28,363 bases of DNA, from assembly GCA_002384055.1 (NCBI GenBank), contig DGAU01000012.1, positions 2,401-30,763 of the forward strand, given 5' to 3'. Under the pieces are notes generated by a model. That model did not search any database. It had not been told where the DNA came from and saw only the letters and a program-made list of their open reading frames with translations. A program made the translations under genes and the position numbers. The DNA comes from Flavobacteriaceae bacterium UBA4022 (lineage in GTDB: Bacteria > Bacteroidota > Bacteroidia > Flavobacteriales > Flavobacteriaceae). Below are positions 15,578 through 24,066 of this stretch, one piece after another; within the stretch, counting starts at the first letter, position 1, and each line of letters starts with the position of its first letter.

Positions 15578-15686
15578 TAGGGATGTGCAAGTTACGAGAT
15601 AATGTTATCAAAAGATTATTATATCGTTATTTTTTTAGCTTCATTTTTCATGCATATTTTTCTTTTCTTTGGGGAAACATCCTACG

Positions 15687-17888
15687 ATGCACCAAATCAA
15701 GATCACACTTGGCTTTTTTCTGTTTATTTGTTTTGCTGCTTTTTCCCAAAACACCCCGAAGGCAAAAGCAACTTACATAGAACAGTCCTTGACCATCGAT
15801 GGTGTTTTAGACGAGCCCGCATGGCTTAAAGCAGAACCTCTCAGTGCCTTTCATCAAAACTTCCCAACAGATACGTTGATGGCGCAATATCCAACGGAAA
15901 TCAAAATTTTATTCAACAAAACTTTTTTATACATCGGTATCGTGGCCGAAAGCAGTGCCAAGGATTTTGTGGTCGCTTCGCTCAAAAGAGATTTTCAGGG
16001 AAGCGCTACGGACAATGTTTCGTTTTTTTTTGACACCTTTCAAGACGGCGTCAATGCCTATCAATTTGGGGTCAACCCCTATGGAGCACAGAGAGAATCA
16101 CTGGTGTCCGGTGGCGGCATTGACCGAAATTCGTTTAACCCCGATTGGGATGTTAAGTGGTATGCCGATGGGCATATCCAGGGCAATCAATATGTCGCCG
16201 AAATAGCGATTCCATTTGTCTCTGTCAAATATCCAGAAGGTTGTACGCAATGGAATTTTCAAGCCTATCGATTTGACCTTCAAACTAATGAGCGCAGCAC
16301 TTGGTCGCGCGTGGATCAAAACCAAATGCTGTCTCATCTTGGGTATTTAGGCGTATTGGAGTTTGATCGGCCGTTACTGAAAAACAATACGGCCAATTAT
16401 GTTATTCCCTATACAAACCTGAGTAGCGCCCAGGACTTTGAGAATGATCAGCCGCAGACCTCAGACCTAAAGTTTGGCGCAGACATCAAGGTTCCTATTG
16501 GCAACAAAATGAACTTGGACCTAACCATTAACCCTGATTTTTCGAACGTTGAAGCAGACAATTTAATCAATAATATCACCCGGTTTGAGGTATCCCTTCC
16601 CGAAAAAAGACAATTTTTTCTAGACAACAGCGACTTGTTTAGCAGTTTTGGCAATGCCCGAGATGCTGCTCCGTTTTTCTCGAGGCGCATCGGTATTGCA
16701 GAAGATCTAGAGGGCAATACCATTCAAAACAATATCATTGGCGGCGCCCGCTTGAGCGGCAAACTGAGCAACACTTTGCGTCTTGGTGTCCTCTCCGTAC
16801 AAACTCAAGAAGATCGCGCCAACGAAATCCCGAGTAACAACAACAGCATGGTTTCGTTGCAGAAAAAAGTGTTCAGCAGATCCCAAATCGGTGCGTTTTT
16901 CATCAATCGACAGGCCACGAACAATGAGGGTTTCTTGGACCCGGATCAGGCCTATAATCGTGTCTTAGGTCTGGATTATAATCTCGTATCAAAAGACAAC
17001 AAATGGGCCGGGACATTTTTCGCGCACAAATCCTTTAACCCCAACGACGCCCAAGGCAATATGTCCAGTCAGCTCTTAATGCGTTACAACACCCGCTTTT
17101 GGAATGCCTTTAGTAGCCTCTTATTTGTGGATCAAGAATTTGTGGCCGATATGGGCTTTGTGCCGCGCAAAGGATTCATCAAAAAAGCGGACAAAGTCAC
17201 CAGGATCTTTTATCCCAAAACAGGCAACATCAACACACACAAAATCGGACTCTACAATGAGTTCTACTATACCCAAGATCTCAATTATAAGCAAACCGAC
17301 CAAACCCTTAAGCTGGAGTACATTTTGGATTTCAAAGACCAGTCCCGCTTTGAATTGAATTACTTTAATCGCTACGTCTATCTATTTGATGACTTTGACC
17401 CGACCAGAAGTGATAGCGACACCCCATTGCCTATGGGCAGTGATTACCGCTATAATGAATATCAGGCCGGATACAATTCTAATTTTGCAGGAGTCTTTAA
17501 CTGGGAAGGAAAGATCAATTTTGGTGAATTTTATAATGGGCGGCGTACTGGATTTTCAGGCCAATTCAACTTCCGAGTGCAGCCGAAATTCAACCTAAGC
17601 CTGAATATTGATTTCAACCGGATTGAACTCCCTGATCCCTTTCCGTCGGGCGATCTTATCCTTGTGGCGCCAAAACTCGAATGGACTTTTACCAAAAATT
17701 TATTCTGGTCCAACTTCATACAATACAGCAATCAACAAGACAACTTAGGTATTAATTCCAGGCTGCAGTGGCGTTTTGCGCCCATGTCGGATTTGTTTAT
17801 TGTCTATAACGACGGCTTTGACACCACAAGCTTCTACCGCCGCTACCAATCCATAAACCTTAAGCTCTCCTATTGGTTTAGTCTATAA
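15687..17888 (+). CDS. DUF5916 protein with N-terminal CBM9-like domain, outer-membrane type
   Basis: A 733-residue exported protein. The ATG at 15687 gives a clean signal peptide (MHQIKITLGFFLFICFAAFS, cleavage before QNTPK). Residues about 25-210 form a carbohydrate-binding-module-9-like sandwich (SLTIDGVLDEPAWLKA, NKTFLYIGIVAE, DNVSFFFDTFQDGVNAYQFGVNPYG). The remainder is the DUF5916 region: DFSNVEADNLINNITRFE, RQFFLDNSDLF and SRRIG, then many amphipathic strands ending in an aromatic LSYWFSL, suggesting a C-terminal outer-membrane barrel. The role is not established; the family is widespread in marine Bacteroidota and often sits near peptidase or polysaccharide genes. It lies upstream of katG but the gap carries regulatory palindromes, so the two are probably separate units. 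Confidence 0.88.
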   Translation: MHQIKITLGFFLFICFAAFSQNTPKAKATYIEQSLTIDGVLDEPAWLKAEPLSAFHQNFPTDTLMAQYPTEIKILFNKTFLYIGIVAESSAKDFVVASLKRDFQGSATDNVSFFFDTFQDGVNAYQFGVNPYGAQRESLVSGGGIDRNSFNPDWDVKWYADGHIQGNQYVAEIAIPFVSVKYPEGCTQWNFQAYRFDLQTNERSTWSRVDQNQMLSHLGYLGVLEFDRPLLKNNTANYVIPYTNLSSAQDFENDQPQTSDLKFGADIKVPIGNKMNLDLTINPDFSNVEADNLINNITRFEVSLPEKRQFFLDNSDLFSSFGNARDAAPFFSRRIGIAEDLEGNTIQNNIIGGARLSGKLSNTLRLGVLSVQTQEDRANEIPSNNNSMVSLQKKVFSRSQIGAFFINRQATNNEGFLDPDQAYNRVLGLDYNLVSKDNKWAGTFFAHKSFNPNDAQGNMSSQLLMRYNTRFWNAFSSLLFVDQEFVADMGFVPRKGFIKKADKVTRIFYPKTGNINTHKIGLYNEFYYTQDLNYKQTDQTLKLEYILDFKDQSRFELNYFNRYVYLFDDFDPTRSDSDTPLPMGSDYRYNEYQAGYNSNFAGVFNWEGKINFGEFYNGRRTGFSGQFNFRVQPKFNLSLNIDFNRIELPDPFPSGDLILVAPKLEWTFTKNLFWSNFIQYSNQQDNLGINSRLQWRFAPMSDLFIVYNDGFDTTSFYRRYQSINLKLSYWFSL

Positions 17889-17925
17889 ATACTTCTTTTG
17901 CTTAAGTTTTACTTTTGCGCGCCTA

Positions 17926-17940
17926 ATAGGTTCTGCCTAT
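17926..17940. promoter_or_regulatory. OxyR-like half-site upstream of katG
   Basis: ATAGGTTCTGCCTAT fits ATAG-N7-CTAT with the favoured T at position 6, one half of the tandem OxyR recognition element. The second half, expected at 17948-17962, is poor. The position just upstream of the predicted katG promoter suits an activator. Confidence 0.4.
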
Positions 17941-17955
17941 TGATCCATTGAAGAT

Positions 17956-17975
17956 TAATATCTACCTAGATATTA
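17956..17975. promoter_or_regulatory. Perfect 9-bp inverted repeat in the katG promoter region
   Basis: TAATATCTACCTAGATATTA has perfect nine-base arms around CC. Its right edge falls about 20 bases before the -7 box, so it overlaps where the -33 contact would be. This is a candidate repressor or activator site (for example a Fur/PerR-type protein), not identified from sequence. Confidence 0.5.
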
Positions 17976-17994
17976 GAGTCTTCAATTAAGTTCT

Positions 17995-18002
17995 TAAATT
18001 TG
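17995..18002 (+). promoter_or_regulatory. Probable -7 element of katG
   Basis: TAAATTTG matches TAnnTTTG and lies 21 bases before the chosen ATG. No TTG lies 19-21 bases upstream, consistent with activator dependence. A second -7-like TACTTTTG occurs at 17910-17917. Confidence 0.5.
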
Positions 18003-18023
18003 GTAGGAAAATTTAACAGAACT

Positions 18024-20240
18024 ATGGAATCAATGAACCAAAATGGAGACGCTACCGGGAAATGTCCTTTCTTGAATGCGACCCACAGGCACACTGCGGC
18101 CGGAGCCTTATCTAACTCAGATTGGTGGCCTAATGCCCTAAACCTCAAAATCCTTAACCAAAACAGCCCCCAAACCAATCCTTTGGGTGGTGACTTTAAT
18201 TATAAAGAAGCATTTGAACAATTAGATCTCAATGCGGTAAAGCAAGATCTCTTTAATCTGATGACAGACTCACAAGATTGGTGGCCTGCAGACTATGGCC
18301 ATTATGGACCTTTCTTTATACGAATGGCTTGGCACAGCGCCGGAACTTACCGTGTAGGGGATGGCCGTGGTGGTGCTTGCTCAGGGAGTCTGCGTTTTGC
18401 CCCGCTCAACAGCTGGCCAGACAACGGAAACTTAGATAAAGCACGCCGCTTATTGTGGCCCATCAAACAGAAATACGGACGCAGCATCTCTTGGGCGGAT
18501 CTCATGATCCTGACCGGAAACTGTGCTTTAGAATCTATGGGTTTTGACACCTTTGGCTTTGCTGGAGGTCGTGAAGATATTTGGGAGCCAGAAGGAGACA
18601 TTTATTGGGGTCCTGAAACAGAATGGCTTGGTGACGAGCGCTACAGTGGAGACCGCGATCTGGCAAATCCACTTGGTGCCGTTCAAATGGGATTGATTTA
18701 TGTCAATCCAGAAGGCCCTAACGGCAAGCCCGACCCTATTGCTTCGGCTCGGGATATCCGTGAAACCTTTGCCCGTATGGCCATGAACGACGAAGAAACC
18801 GTCGCCCTTATTGCTGGCGGACACACCTTTGGGAAAACCCATGGTGCCGGCGATGCGGCGCATGTAGGAGTAGAGCCCGAAGGCGGACGTCTTCAAGACC
18901 AGGGTTTTGGTTGGCTCAGCACTTTCAAAAGTGGAAAAGGTGGAGACACGATCTCTAGTGGTCTCGAAGGCGCCTGGACACCAACACCCATTACCTGGGA
19001 TAACAGTTATTTTGACACCCTTTTCGGTTACGAATGGGAACTCACCAAGAGTCCTGCAGGCGCACAGCAATGGGCGCCAAAAGACGGTGCTGCATCTGAT
19101 GCTGTGCCTGACGCACACGACCCAAATAAGACGCATGCCCCGATGATGGCCACAACCGACATCGCGCTAAGAGAAGACCCAGAATATCTCAGAATCTCGA
19201 AACACTTTCACGAAAACCCAGAGGCTTTTGCTGATGCGTTTGCTCGTGCTTGGTATAAATTAACCCACAGAGATATGGGACCACTTTCGCGCTATTTAGG
19301 CCCAGAAGTGCCTCAGGAAGAGTTGGTTTGGCAAGATCCTATTCCTACAGCAGATTATGCGTCAATCGATGCGGCTGATGTTACCGCCTTAAAAGAAGCT
19401 TTACTGAATTCTGGTCTGTCGACGTCGGATTTGGTGTCGACGGCTTGGGCCAGTGCCGCGACATTCCGTGGCAGTGACAAACGTGGTGGAGCCAACGGAG
19501 GTCGTCTTCGTTTGGTGCCCCAAATCACTTGGGCCGTCAACCGTCCGGATCATTTGCCGGGTGTGTTGAAAGCCTTAGAAAAAGTCCAAAGCGACTTTAA
19601 CCAATCTCATTCACAAGGCAAAAAAGTCTCGATGGCGGATTTGATCGTGCTTGGGGGATGTGCTGCTATAGAACAGGCCGCTAAGCGTGCAGGTCACTCA
19701 GTAACGGTGCCGTTCACTCCGGGACGTTGCGATGCGACTCAAGAACAAACCGACATCGTTTCAGTCGCCTTTTTAGAGCCGACCGCAGATGCGTTCAGAA
19801 ACTTTGTTGGCAAAATGCACGACCGTCATGCAGAGGAGTTACTCCTTGACCGGGCACAACTTTTGACTTTATCCGCTCCAGAAATGACCGTGTTAATTGG
19901 GGGGATGCGCGTATTAAACACCAATGCCGATGGCAGTGCTCATGGCGTATGGACCGATAACCCTGGATCATTATCCAATGACTTCTTCAGGAATTTGTTG
20001 TCGATGGATGTAGCATGGGAACCTTCCAAACAAGATAGCGCTGTCTATTTAGGACGTGAGCGCGCGACTGGTGCCATTTTGCGCACAGGATCACGCGTAG
20101 ATTTGGCCTTTGGTTCAAACTCTCAGCTTCGTGCAATCGCCGAGGCCTATGCCAGTGATGATGCCGAACAGCATTTTGTTCATGACTTCGTTACCGCATG
20201 GGACAAAGTCATGCAATTGGACCGTTTCGATCTGAAATAG
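18024..20240 (+). CDS. katG: Catalase-peroxidase KatG
   Basis: A 738-residue bifunctional heme catalase-peroxidase that removes hydrogen peroxide. The distal site is Arg100-Trp103-His104 (IRMAWHSAGTYR). Tyr226 (GLIYVNPEGP) and Met252 (ARMAMND) complete the Met-Tyr-Trp crosslink needed for catalase activity, and the proximal heme ligand is His267 (GGHTFGKTHG). The second, heme-less copy of the peroxidase domain occupies the C-terminal half, as in all KatG. No signal peptide is present, so it is cytosolic. ATG 18024 (MESMNQNG) is chosen over the TTG at 18000 because the predicted -7 box covers the latter; ATG 18033 is also possible. Upstream palindromes suggest peroxide-responsive control. Transcription ends at the strong hairpin at 20259. 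Confidence 0.97.
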   Translation: MESMNQNGDATGKCPFLNATHRHTAAGALSNSDWWPNALNLKILNQNSPQTNPLGGDFNYKEAFEQLDLNAVKQDLFNLMTDSQDWWPADYGHYGPFFIRMAWHSAGTYRVGDGRGGACSGSLRFAPLNSWPDNGNLDKARRLLWPIKQKYGRSISWADLMILTGNCALESMGFDTFGFAGGREDIWEPEGDIYWGPETEWLGDERYSGDRDLANPLGAVQMGLIYVNPEGPNGKPDPIASARDIRETFARMAMNDEETVALIAGGHTFGKTHGAGDAAHVGVEPEGGRLQDQGFGWLSTFKSGKGGDTISSGLEGAWTPTPITWDNSYFDTLFGYEWELTKSPAGAQQWAPKDGAASDAVPDAHDPNKTHAPMMATTDIALREDPEYLRISKHFHENPEAFADAFARAWYKLTHRDMGPLSRYLGPEVPQEELVWQDPIPTADYASIDAADVTALKEALLNSGLSTSDLVSTAWASAATFRGSDKRGGANGGRLRLVPQITWAVNRPDHLPGVLKALEKVQSDFNQSHSQGKKVSMADLIVLGGCAAIEQAAKRAGHSVTVPFTPGRCDATQEQTDIVSVAFLEPTADAFRNFVGKMHDRHAEELLLDRAQLLTLSAPEMTVLIGGMRVLNTNADGSAHGVWTDNPGSLSNDFFRNLLSMDVAWEPSKQDSAVYLGRERATGAILRTGSRVDLAFGSNSQLRAIAEAYASDDAEQHFVHDFVTAWDKVMQLDRFDLK

Positions 20241-20258
20241 ACCTATTCAACGCATATC

Positions 20259-20295
20259 AAAAACCCCTTTAGGTCAAGACCTAAAGGGGTTTTTT
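20259..20295. terminator. Strong bidirectional terminator after katG
   Basis: AAAAACCCCTTTAGGTC (20259-20275) and its exact complement (20278-20294) form a 17-bp stem around AA, ending in a run of six T. A-rich and T-rich ends make it work in both directions, serving katG and the convergent DUF6526 gene. Confidence 0.92.
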
Positions 20296-20312
20296 ATTTG
20301 GTAGGGACACGA

Positions 20313-20741
20313 TCAAACGCGGTCGTGATCCGCTTGCCAATCGGCAATAGCCATCTTGATTTCTTTTTGCGAAAGATTTTCTTTTATCGCCCGCTCACAG
20401 AGCGCCAAATATTCTTGATCGCTAGCAAAACGCAGACCAATAATTTGTGACATGCGCAGCTCTTTAGGCATCGTCTTATTGGTCATTAAATAATACCGCA
20501 GGCGCTCTTCGGCTCTAATGGCACGATCTTGCGCTCTGAGTGGAAATATTCTCACGTACCACGCCATGAGCATCAACACTATAGACAAAAGCACCATTAA
20601 ACTGGCCAGGTACATTTGCTCTGGCGCTGCTTTAATCAGAAAATTGACGCTTCCGCCTAATAAGGCGACCAATAATAGGAATAATACGCCGTGAAATCCA
20701 CGAACAGATTTTGCATGATTCTTAAAATTTTGAGGTTTCAT
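20313..20741 (-). CDS. DUF6526 family membrane protein
   Basis: A 142-residue protein with two membrane helices (about residues 18-37 and 44-64) and a cytoplasmic C-terminal helical tail. The opening KPQNFKNHAKSVRGFHGV and the later RAQDRAIRAEERLRYYLMT and RFASDQEYLALCERA stretches match the DUF6526 pattern common in Bacteroidota and Firmicutes. No function is known. It follows the WG-repeat-like gene by eleven bases, so the two are one operon, and it is closed by the hairpin shared with katG. Confidence 0.82.
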   Translation of the reverse strand: MKPQNFKNHAKSVRGFHGVLFLLLVALLGGSVNFLIKAAPEQMYLASLMVLLSIVLMLMAWYVRIFPLRAQDRAIRAEERLRYYLMTNKTMPKELRMSQIIGLRFASDQEYLALCERAIKENLSQKEIKMAIADWQADHDRV

Positions 20742-20752
20742 TGGTTCAGGAT

Positions 20753-21310
20753 TTAGGGTGCATTTTTGCCGGATGATGATACGAAATTAGGTGGAGATAA
20801 CTCTTGTGGGGTATCTGCAGGAGCATCAGCATATTCTGTTCCGCTTTGCCAATCGACCCAGATCCAGCGATCTTGCTTTTTTACAGCCAGATAAGGGATG
20901 GTCTCGATCAGCCTGATTTCATGATCATCATACTGACAGGCAACCGATTCTACGGCGTTTTCAAACACCCAAGGAGAGAGATAAATGCCTACTTTGCCTT
21001 GCTGATATACGGCAGTAAAAGACCCGTTGTACGGAATAAAATCAAGACTGTCGTATTTTGTTGGGATCAGCTCTCGGGTCATGAGTCCGCGATACAGCCA
21101 TTGGTGCAAACCCCATTTTTGACTGTTTTTTTCTCTAAACTTAAACGAGCCATCGCTTTTTTGTGTGTCTAAGATCAAGCTATCCGCCTTAAATTTGCGC
21201 ATCATTTGCGGTTTTGGAAATTCTTGTGCCGTTAAAGAAAAAATAAGCATAAAAAACCCCATGAACATCATTGATCGGTGCCTGGAGTCTGAATGTTTTA
21301 AATAGGTCAT
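20753..21310 (-). CDS. Exported WG-repeat-like protein of unknown function
   Basis: A protein of 185 residues from ATG 21310, or 172 from ATG 21271, which gives a cleaner signal peptide (MMFMGFFMLIFSLTAQ). The mature part contains two or three degenerate KWG/WG-type repeats: KWGLHQWLYRGLMTRELIPTKYDSLDF, VYQQGKVGIYLSPW...YDDHEIRLI and VKKQDRWIWVDWQSG. Such repeats form beta-structures in secreted or periplasmic proteins, without known catalysis. The C-terminus is proline-rich and low-complexity (DTPQELSPPNFVSSSG). It is the first gene of an operon with the DUF6526 gene, and a promoter with fair match lies at 21383-21411. Confidence 0.72.
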   Translation of the reverse strand: MTYLKHSDSRHRSMMFMGFFMLIFSLTAQEFPKPQMMRKFKADSLILDTQKSDGSFKFREKNSQKWGLHQWLYRGLMTRELIPTKYDSLDFIPYNGSFTAVYQQGKVGIYLSPWVFENAVESVACQYDDHEIRLIETIPYLAVKKQDRWIWVDWQSGTEYADAPADTPQELSPPNFVSSSGKNAP

Positions 21311-21625
21311 GATGTTTTAAACAGCTTTTATGCCTTTTGGGATGGCCCTAAATAATCGTTAGTCCATGTCCTCTGAGACAGGCAAAGTTAAGTCTTTCAA
21401 AATTTAGTCAATTCTCCGGTTTGATTTTACCGGAAGGGCGCGATGGAATAAGCGTCTTGAAGATCAAATAAAACCGTTTTTTGTACGGTAACGTTTTTAA
21501 ACTATCCTTTTATTCGCTCAGAAAGCACTTGGTGTGACCGACCTGTTTTGTTAAGGTCGTCCCGAACTCTATCCCCAATATACCAGCGAATTAATTTATT
21601 GCGCTACATAAAAAAGTGTCGCAAA
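21311..21625. other. 315-base intergenic region
   Basis: No credible gene is seen on either strand. It holds the promoter of the WG-repeat-like gene at its left end. A weak hairpin (ACCGT at 21472-21476 pairing with ACGGT at 21485-21489) is followed on the minus strand by TTTTATTT, which might end transcription of the threonine dehydrogenase gene. Two other short inverted repeats (CCGGT/ACCGG, 21416-21433; CGACCT/AGGTCG, 21539-21559) have five- and six-base arms and may be chance. Confidence 0.5.
21383..21411 (-). promoter_or_regulatory. Probable promoter of the WG-repeat-like/DUF6526 operon
   Basis: On the minus strand, TTG (21411-21409), an 18-base spacer and TAACTTTG (21390-21383) fit the Bacteroidota consensus, with a spacer one base shorter than usual. 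The leader to ATG 21310 would be about 65 bases. Confidence 0.5.
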
Positions 21626-22570
21626 TTAAGAAGCCTTCAAGGCCTCCAGCATGATCTTGGTGGTTGCCGCTAAGTCGTATTGGGCACTCCAGCCCCAATC
21701 GTTATGGGCGTGCGTATCATCAATGCTTTTTGGCCAAGAATCGGCAATAGCTTGTCTGAAATCTGGCGCGTAGGTAATAGAAAATTCTGGTATGTGTTGC
21801 TTGATGCTTTCACTCATGGTCTGAGGGTCAAAACTCATGCCCGCCAAATTGTAGGAACTGCGAATTTTCACTTGCTCCATAGGGGCCTCCATCAGGCTGG
21901 TCGTGGCACGAATAGCATCATCCATGTACATCATCGGCAACATCGTTTCGGCGCTCAGGAAACAACTATACGTTCCTTCCGATAAGGCCTTGTGATAAAT
22001 GTCTATGGCGTAATCCGTGGTCCCTCCACCTGGGGGTGTTTTATAACTGATCAAGCCAGGGTAACGCAAGCTGCGCACATCGACTCCATATTTTTGGAAG
22101 TAATAGTCACACCAGCGCTCTCCGGTCTGCTTGCTGATTCCATACACGGTAGAAGGCTCCATTATGGTGTGCTGTGGGGTCATTTCCCGCGGTGTTGTCG
22201 GTCCAAAAACAGCAATACTCGACGGCCAAAAAATCTGATCGATATGGCCCTCTTTGGCCAAATTCAAAACATGAAATAAGGTCGACATGTTCAAATGCCA
22301 AGCCTCCATTGGGTGGCGTTCGGCGGTGGCAGACAACATCGCGGCCATCAAGTAGACCTGCCCAATGTTGTGTTTTTTGACCAGATCATGCAGCGCCGCT
22401 TTGTCGGTAGCGTCCAGCACTTCAAAAGGTCCATCGGTGTCCCGTGCAAGCGCATTTTTTCTGATATCACTAGCGATTACGTGATCTGGAGCATATTTCT
22501 GACGTAAAAACGCCGTTAGTTCGGTACCAATTTGTCCGCTCGCGCCAATGATCAAAATACGTCGCTTCAT
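21626..22570 (-). CDS. NAD-dependent L-threonine 3-dehydrogenase (epimerase/SDR type)
   Basis: A 314-residue extended short-chain dehydrogenase. The NAD-binding loop is GASGQIG (residues 9-15). The catalytic Tyr143/Lys147 pair lies in YGISK, with the upstream SSIAVFG segment supplying the Ser. The segments YPGLISYKTPPGGGTTDYAIDIY and LPMMYMDDAIRATTSLMEAP are diagnostic of the UDP-galactose-epimerase-like threonine dehydrogenases rather than of sugar epimerases. The enzyme oxidises L-threonine to 2-amino-3-ketobutyrate, which KBL ligase normally splits to glycine and acetyl-CoA; no kbl gene is in the window. It is transcribed alone, divergently from the lipoprotein gene; a -7-like TATCTTTA (complement of 22590-22597) lies 20 bases before its ATG. 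Confidence 0.93.
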   Translation of the reverse strand: MKRRILIIGASGQIGTELTAFLRQKYAPDHVIASDIRKNALARDTDGPFEVLDATDKAALHDLVKKHNIGQVYLMAAMLSATAERHPMEAWHLNMSTLFHVLNLAKEGHIDQIFWPSSIAVFGPTTPREMTPQHTIMEPSTVYGISKQTGERWCDYYFQKYGVDVRSLRYPGLISYKTPPGGGTTDYAIDIYHKALSEGTYSCFLSAETMLPMMYMDDAIRATTSLMEAPMEQVKIRSSYNLAGMSFDPQTMSESIKQHIPEFSITYAPDFRQAIADSWPKSIDDTHAHNDWGWSAQYDLAATTKIMLEALKAS

Positions 22571-22664
22571 GTGTGCTCTGATTTATGGTTAAAGATAGTC
22601 ATTAGTTGTGGCTTCTTTTGAAATTTTTTTGTGCGCCAAACGCCTTTGTCCTTATCTTTACCCT

Positions 22665-23204
22665 ATGCATTATCTACACAACTTAGGCCTCATCGGCCTT
22701 TTTACGGCCGTTTTTTTTGTTGCCATCGCCTGTGGGGGGACATCTGAGGGGGCCGATGCTCAAGCCCAGGAATCTATTGTTCCAATAAAGGACACGACCC
22801 GATATGGCGTTGAGCCCTTCCAGTTTCCGGAGCTAAGCGCCCAGGCAGAAACCATCATAGAAGATTGGCCCGTTTTTAAGGATTTTAAGCGCATCAGTCT
22901 CAATCTGCAAAATGTGGCTGTAGAAGACCTCAAATTCCGTAGTAAAAATTTACTGGTCCAGACCGATTCTCTCGCCGCTAGTCTTCCTGAAATATTAGAT
23001 TCTCCAATCATTACCGCACGGCTATTGGTCATCCAAACACGCCTGCAGCTCTTGCATCAAGAAACCAAAAAGGGAACACCAAAAACGCAAGAACTCGAAA
23101 CGCATTTGACTAATTTGCGCTTGAGTATTGAAGAATTTGTCCTGCACGTCAATGAAAAATTAGAAAAGGATGCCTTAGACAAAAACAGGCGCAATAAGGA
23201 ATAA
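22665..23204 (+). CDS. Putative lipoprotein of unknown function
   Basis: A 179-residue protein from ATG 22665. The signal sequence LGLIGLFTAVFFVAIACGG ends in a lipobox-like AIAC, so lipid attachment to Cys23 is likely, followed by a flexible acidic stretch. The mature part is mostly alpha-helical with heptad-like leucines (SLNLQNVAVEDLKFRSKNLL, ITARLLVIQTRLQLLHQE, LETHLTNLRLSIEEFVLHVNEKLEK), and suggests a helical hairpin or coiled coil. I do not recognise a named family, although flavobacterial homologues seem likely. It precedes the EI24 and hydrolase genes on the same strand by 67 bases, so it may be the first gene of that unit. Confidence 0.7.
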   Translation: MHYLHNLGLIGLFTAVFFVAIACGGTSEGADAQAQESIVPIKDTTRYGVEPFQFPELSAQAETIIEDWPVFKDFKRISLNLQNVAVEDLKFRSKNLLVQTDSLAASLPEILDSPIITARLLVIQTRLQLLHQETKKGTPKTQELETHLTNLRLSIEEFVLHVNEKLEKDALDKNRRNKE

Positions 23205-23271
23205 AAATCAGCCTTGGATGAGGGTCTGATAGGCCAGCTGCCAGAAGTGATTTTTACTAAAACACAAAACC

Positions 23272-24066
23272 ATGCCGATCATAAAGGACATTGCTTTTAG
23301 CCTCAGCAACTATGCCAAAGGAATTGCCTTGATAAGGTCTCTTAACTTATGGCGTTATTTTGCCATACCACTTGTGATTAGTCTGGTTATTGCTGTTCTG
23401 GTTTTTGTAGGAGCTTGGCAAGCAAAAACAGCCTTAAGCGCTTACTTTACCGGAATTTGGCCTTGGGCTTGGGGGGCCACTGCCTTTGCGTCGCTGAGTG
23501 GATTCATTGGGTCTTTGGGTGTTTTGCTTTTGGGTTTTACCCTAACCAAATATTTGGTGCTGGCCTTTAGCGCGCCCTTTATGAGTCCGGTCTCCGAACG
23601 TATCGATCGCCACCTCAATCCAGGTCATGCGATGAATCCCAGCAGTTCCTTTTGGGGGCTTTTGTCTCGTTCCTTACGCCTCAACATCGGGAATTTATTC
23701 CGCGAATTAGGCCTTACCCTAATGCTTTTGATCCTGAGTCTTTTCCCTGTTATTGGGCTTATTTCGGCCCCGCTTATTTTTGTGGTACAAGCCTTTTATG
23801 CCGGGTTCGGCAACTTGGATTATACCTTGGAGCGCTATTACGATTACCGCTCTAGCAAATCTTTTCTTCATCAATACCGCGGACTTGCCATTGGCAATGG
23901 CCTTGTGTTTATTCTGATCTCATTAATCCCCGTATTGGGGATTATTCTGGTATTGCCTCTGTCGGTTAGCGCGGGCACATTTACGGTCCTAGAGACAATC
24001 AAGTCAGGGGACTTCTCGAACACGAAAAATCACGGGCACACCAATCCCAACTATTCTAAATCATGA
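23272..24066 (+). CDS. EI24-domain (CysZ-like) membrane protein
   Basis: A 264-residue integral membrane protein with the EI24/DUF540 architecture: an N-terminal amphipathic segment (SLSNYAKGIALIRSLNLWRYF), four to six membrane helices, a central LAFSAPFMSPVSERIDRHLNPG loop and the DYTLERYYDYRSS segment. Helix pairs VISLVIAVLVFVGAW and FILISLIPVLGIILVLPLSV are clear. The family includes the sulfate permease CysZ, but most Bacteroidota members have no proven substrate, so sulfate transport is only a possibility. Its stop overlaps the start of the serine hydrolase gene (ATGA at 24063-24066), which implies coupled expression. Confidence 0.85.
   Translation: MPIIKDIAFSLSNYAKGIALIRSLNLWRYFAIPLVISLVIAVLVFVGAWQAKTALSAYFTGIWPWAWGATAFASLSGFIGSLGVLLLGFTLTKYLVLAFSAPFMSPVSERIDRHLNPGHAMNPSSSFWGLLSRSLRLNIGNLFRELGLTLMLLILSLFPVIGLISAPLIFVVQAFYAGFGNLDYTLERYYDYRSSKSFLHQYRGLAIGNGLVFILISLIPVLGIILVLPLSVSAGTFTVLETIKSGDFSNTKNHGHTNPNYSKS

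Noticed and set aside
18000..18023. TTG at 18000 as katG start
   Set aside because: It falls inside the predicted -7 box, and the added residues do not belong to KatG; ATG 18024 is better.
22629..22660. TTG-N21-TATCTTTA as promoter of the lipoprotein gene
   Set aside because: The spacing looks right, but the -7 box would end only four bases before the ATG at 22665, leaving no room for a leader.
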